From positions 1 to 21,118 of the forward strand of contig CAZQHE010000069.1 in the NCBI GenBank assembly GCA_964593155.1: a stretch of 21,118 bases of DNA, written 5' to 3'. How positions within the stretch are numbered: position 1 is the first letter of the stretch; each line of letters starts with the position of its first letter. The notes under the pieces were generated by a model. The model was not told the origin of the DNA. It saw only the letters and a list, made by a program, of their open reading frames with translations, and ran no database searches. Shown here piece after piece: positions 20,903 to 21,118 of the stretch. Both the position numbers and the translations under genes were made by a program. Source of the DNA: JAJRXK01 sp964593155. Its GTDB lineage: Bacteria; Krumholzibacteriota; Krumholzibacteriia; JAJRXK01.

Positions 20903-21118
20903 TCAGTGGAGACGGGCGATCACGTAGTCGGCCGCATTCACGAGGATGTCCCGCTGCGGCTCGACATCGATCCCCGCGATCACCGCCTTGGCCTCGGCGG
21001 CGTAGCGGAGCGCGGTCTCCTGGGCGACCGCGGTCCCGTCGTGACGCGTCACGAACTCCCGCACCTCGGGCCACAGCCCTTGCGGGTCCTCGGCGGTGTC
21101 GACCGCGTCCTGCAGCTC
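20903..21118 (-). CDS. C-terminal fragment of a polyprenyl diphosphate synthase-like protein
   Basis: The last 71 codons of a gene that enters from the right edge. The fragment is mainly helical: EVREFVTRHDGTAVAQETAL, then RYAAEAKAVIAG, ending NAADYVIARLH before TGA. That ending, a long helix with YAAEAK and a closing (D)YVIAR, resembles the C-termini of trans-isoprenyl diphosphate synthases (octaprenyl/farnesyl type, IspB/IspA), but the Asp-rich catalytic motifs lie outside the window, so the call is tentative. It is on the same strand as rsfS and argS with a 41-base gap that can form a GC hairpin. Confidence 0.6.
   Translation of the reverse strand, partial: ELQDAVDTAEDPQGLWPEVREFVTRHDGTAVAQETALRYAAEAKAVIAGIDVEPQRDILVNAADYVIARLH

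Overview
This is a GC-rich window from a Gram-negative (diderm, LPS-making) bacterium. It carries a complete set of genes for KDO synthesis (kdsB, kdsA, kdsC, kdsD), an apolipoprotein N-acyltransferase (lnt) and a predicted lipoprotein, all of which imply an outer membrane. KdsA is the metal-dependent (Cys) class. High GC, dense coding, tightly overlapping operons and -35/-10 promoters suggest a free-living bacterium. Gene order and sequence style resemble uncultivated FCB-group or Gemmatimonadota/Krumholzibacteriota-like lineages, but that placement is a low-confidence guess. No rRNA, tRNA, CRISPR array, insertion sequence or phage gene was found. Nearly every gene is on the minus strand; trxB is the only plus-strand gene.

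Left part (1-5226, read right to left): kdsB-pyrG-kdsA-kdsC-kdsD form one collinear cluster. PyrG makes the CTP that KdsB uses to activate KDO, while KdsD, KdsA and KdsC make KDO itself. After kdsD a strong promoter drives a gene cut by the left edge, possibly a lipid A acyltransferase, whose ATG lies at the expected transcription start. Next (5227-7139) come rplU-rpmA on the minus strand and thioredoxin reductase trxB on the plus strand, with divergent promoters between rplU and trxB and a strong hairpin at the trxB/folE convergence.

Middle (7147-8915): a pterin operon of two different tandem 6-pyruvoyl-tetrahydropterin synthase/QueD-family genes followed by GTP cyclohydrolase I (folE), preceded by a 344-base non-coding stretch with a perfect GC hairpin and short direct repeats. 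Then (8916-15115) purM, a Fis-type regulator, lnt, a beta-propeller lipoprotein gene and purN run in one direction: two purine genes flank lipoprotein-maturation and regulatory genes. The purM promoter places its ATG only about 3 nt from the predicted transcription start, a second leaderless-type arrangement.

Right part (15174-21118): a membrane HD-GYP c-di-GMP phosphodiesterase preceded by a 19-codon ORF with an 8-nt perfect Shine-Dalgarno sequence, a conserved two-domain protein of unknown function, a PfkB-family kinase, arginyl-tRNA synthetase with a degenerate HIGH motif, ribosomal silencing factor rsfS, and the 3' end of a polyprenyl synthase-like gene.

Most of the window is housekeeping. 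The points most worth a second look are the tandem pterin synthase pair, the 19-aa ORF ahead of HD-GYP, the leaderless promoters, and the ArgRS lacking both HIGH histidines.
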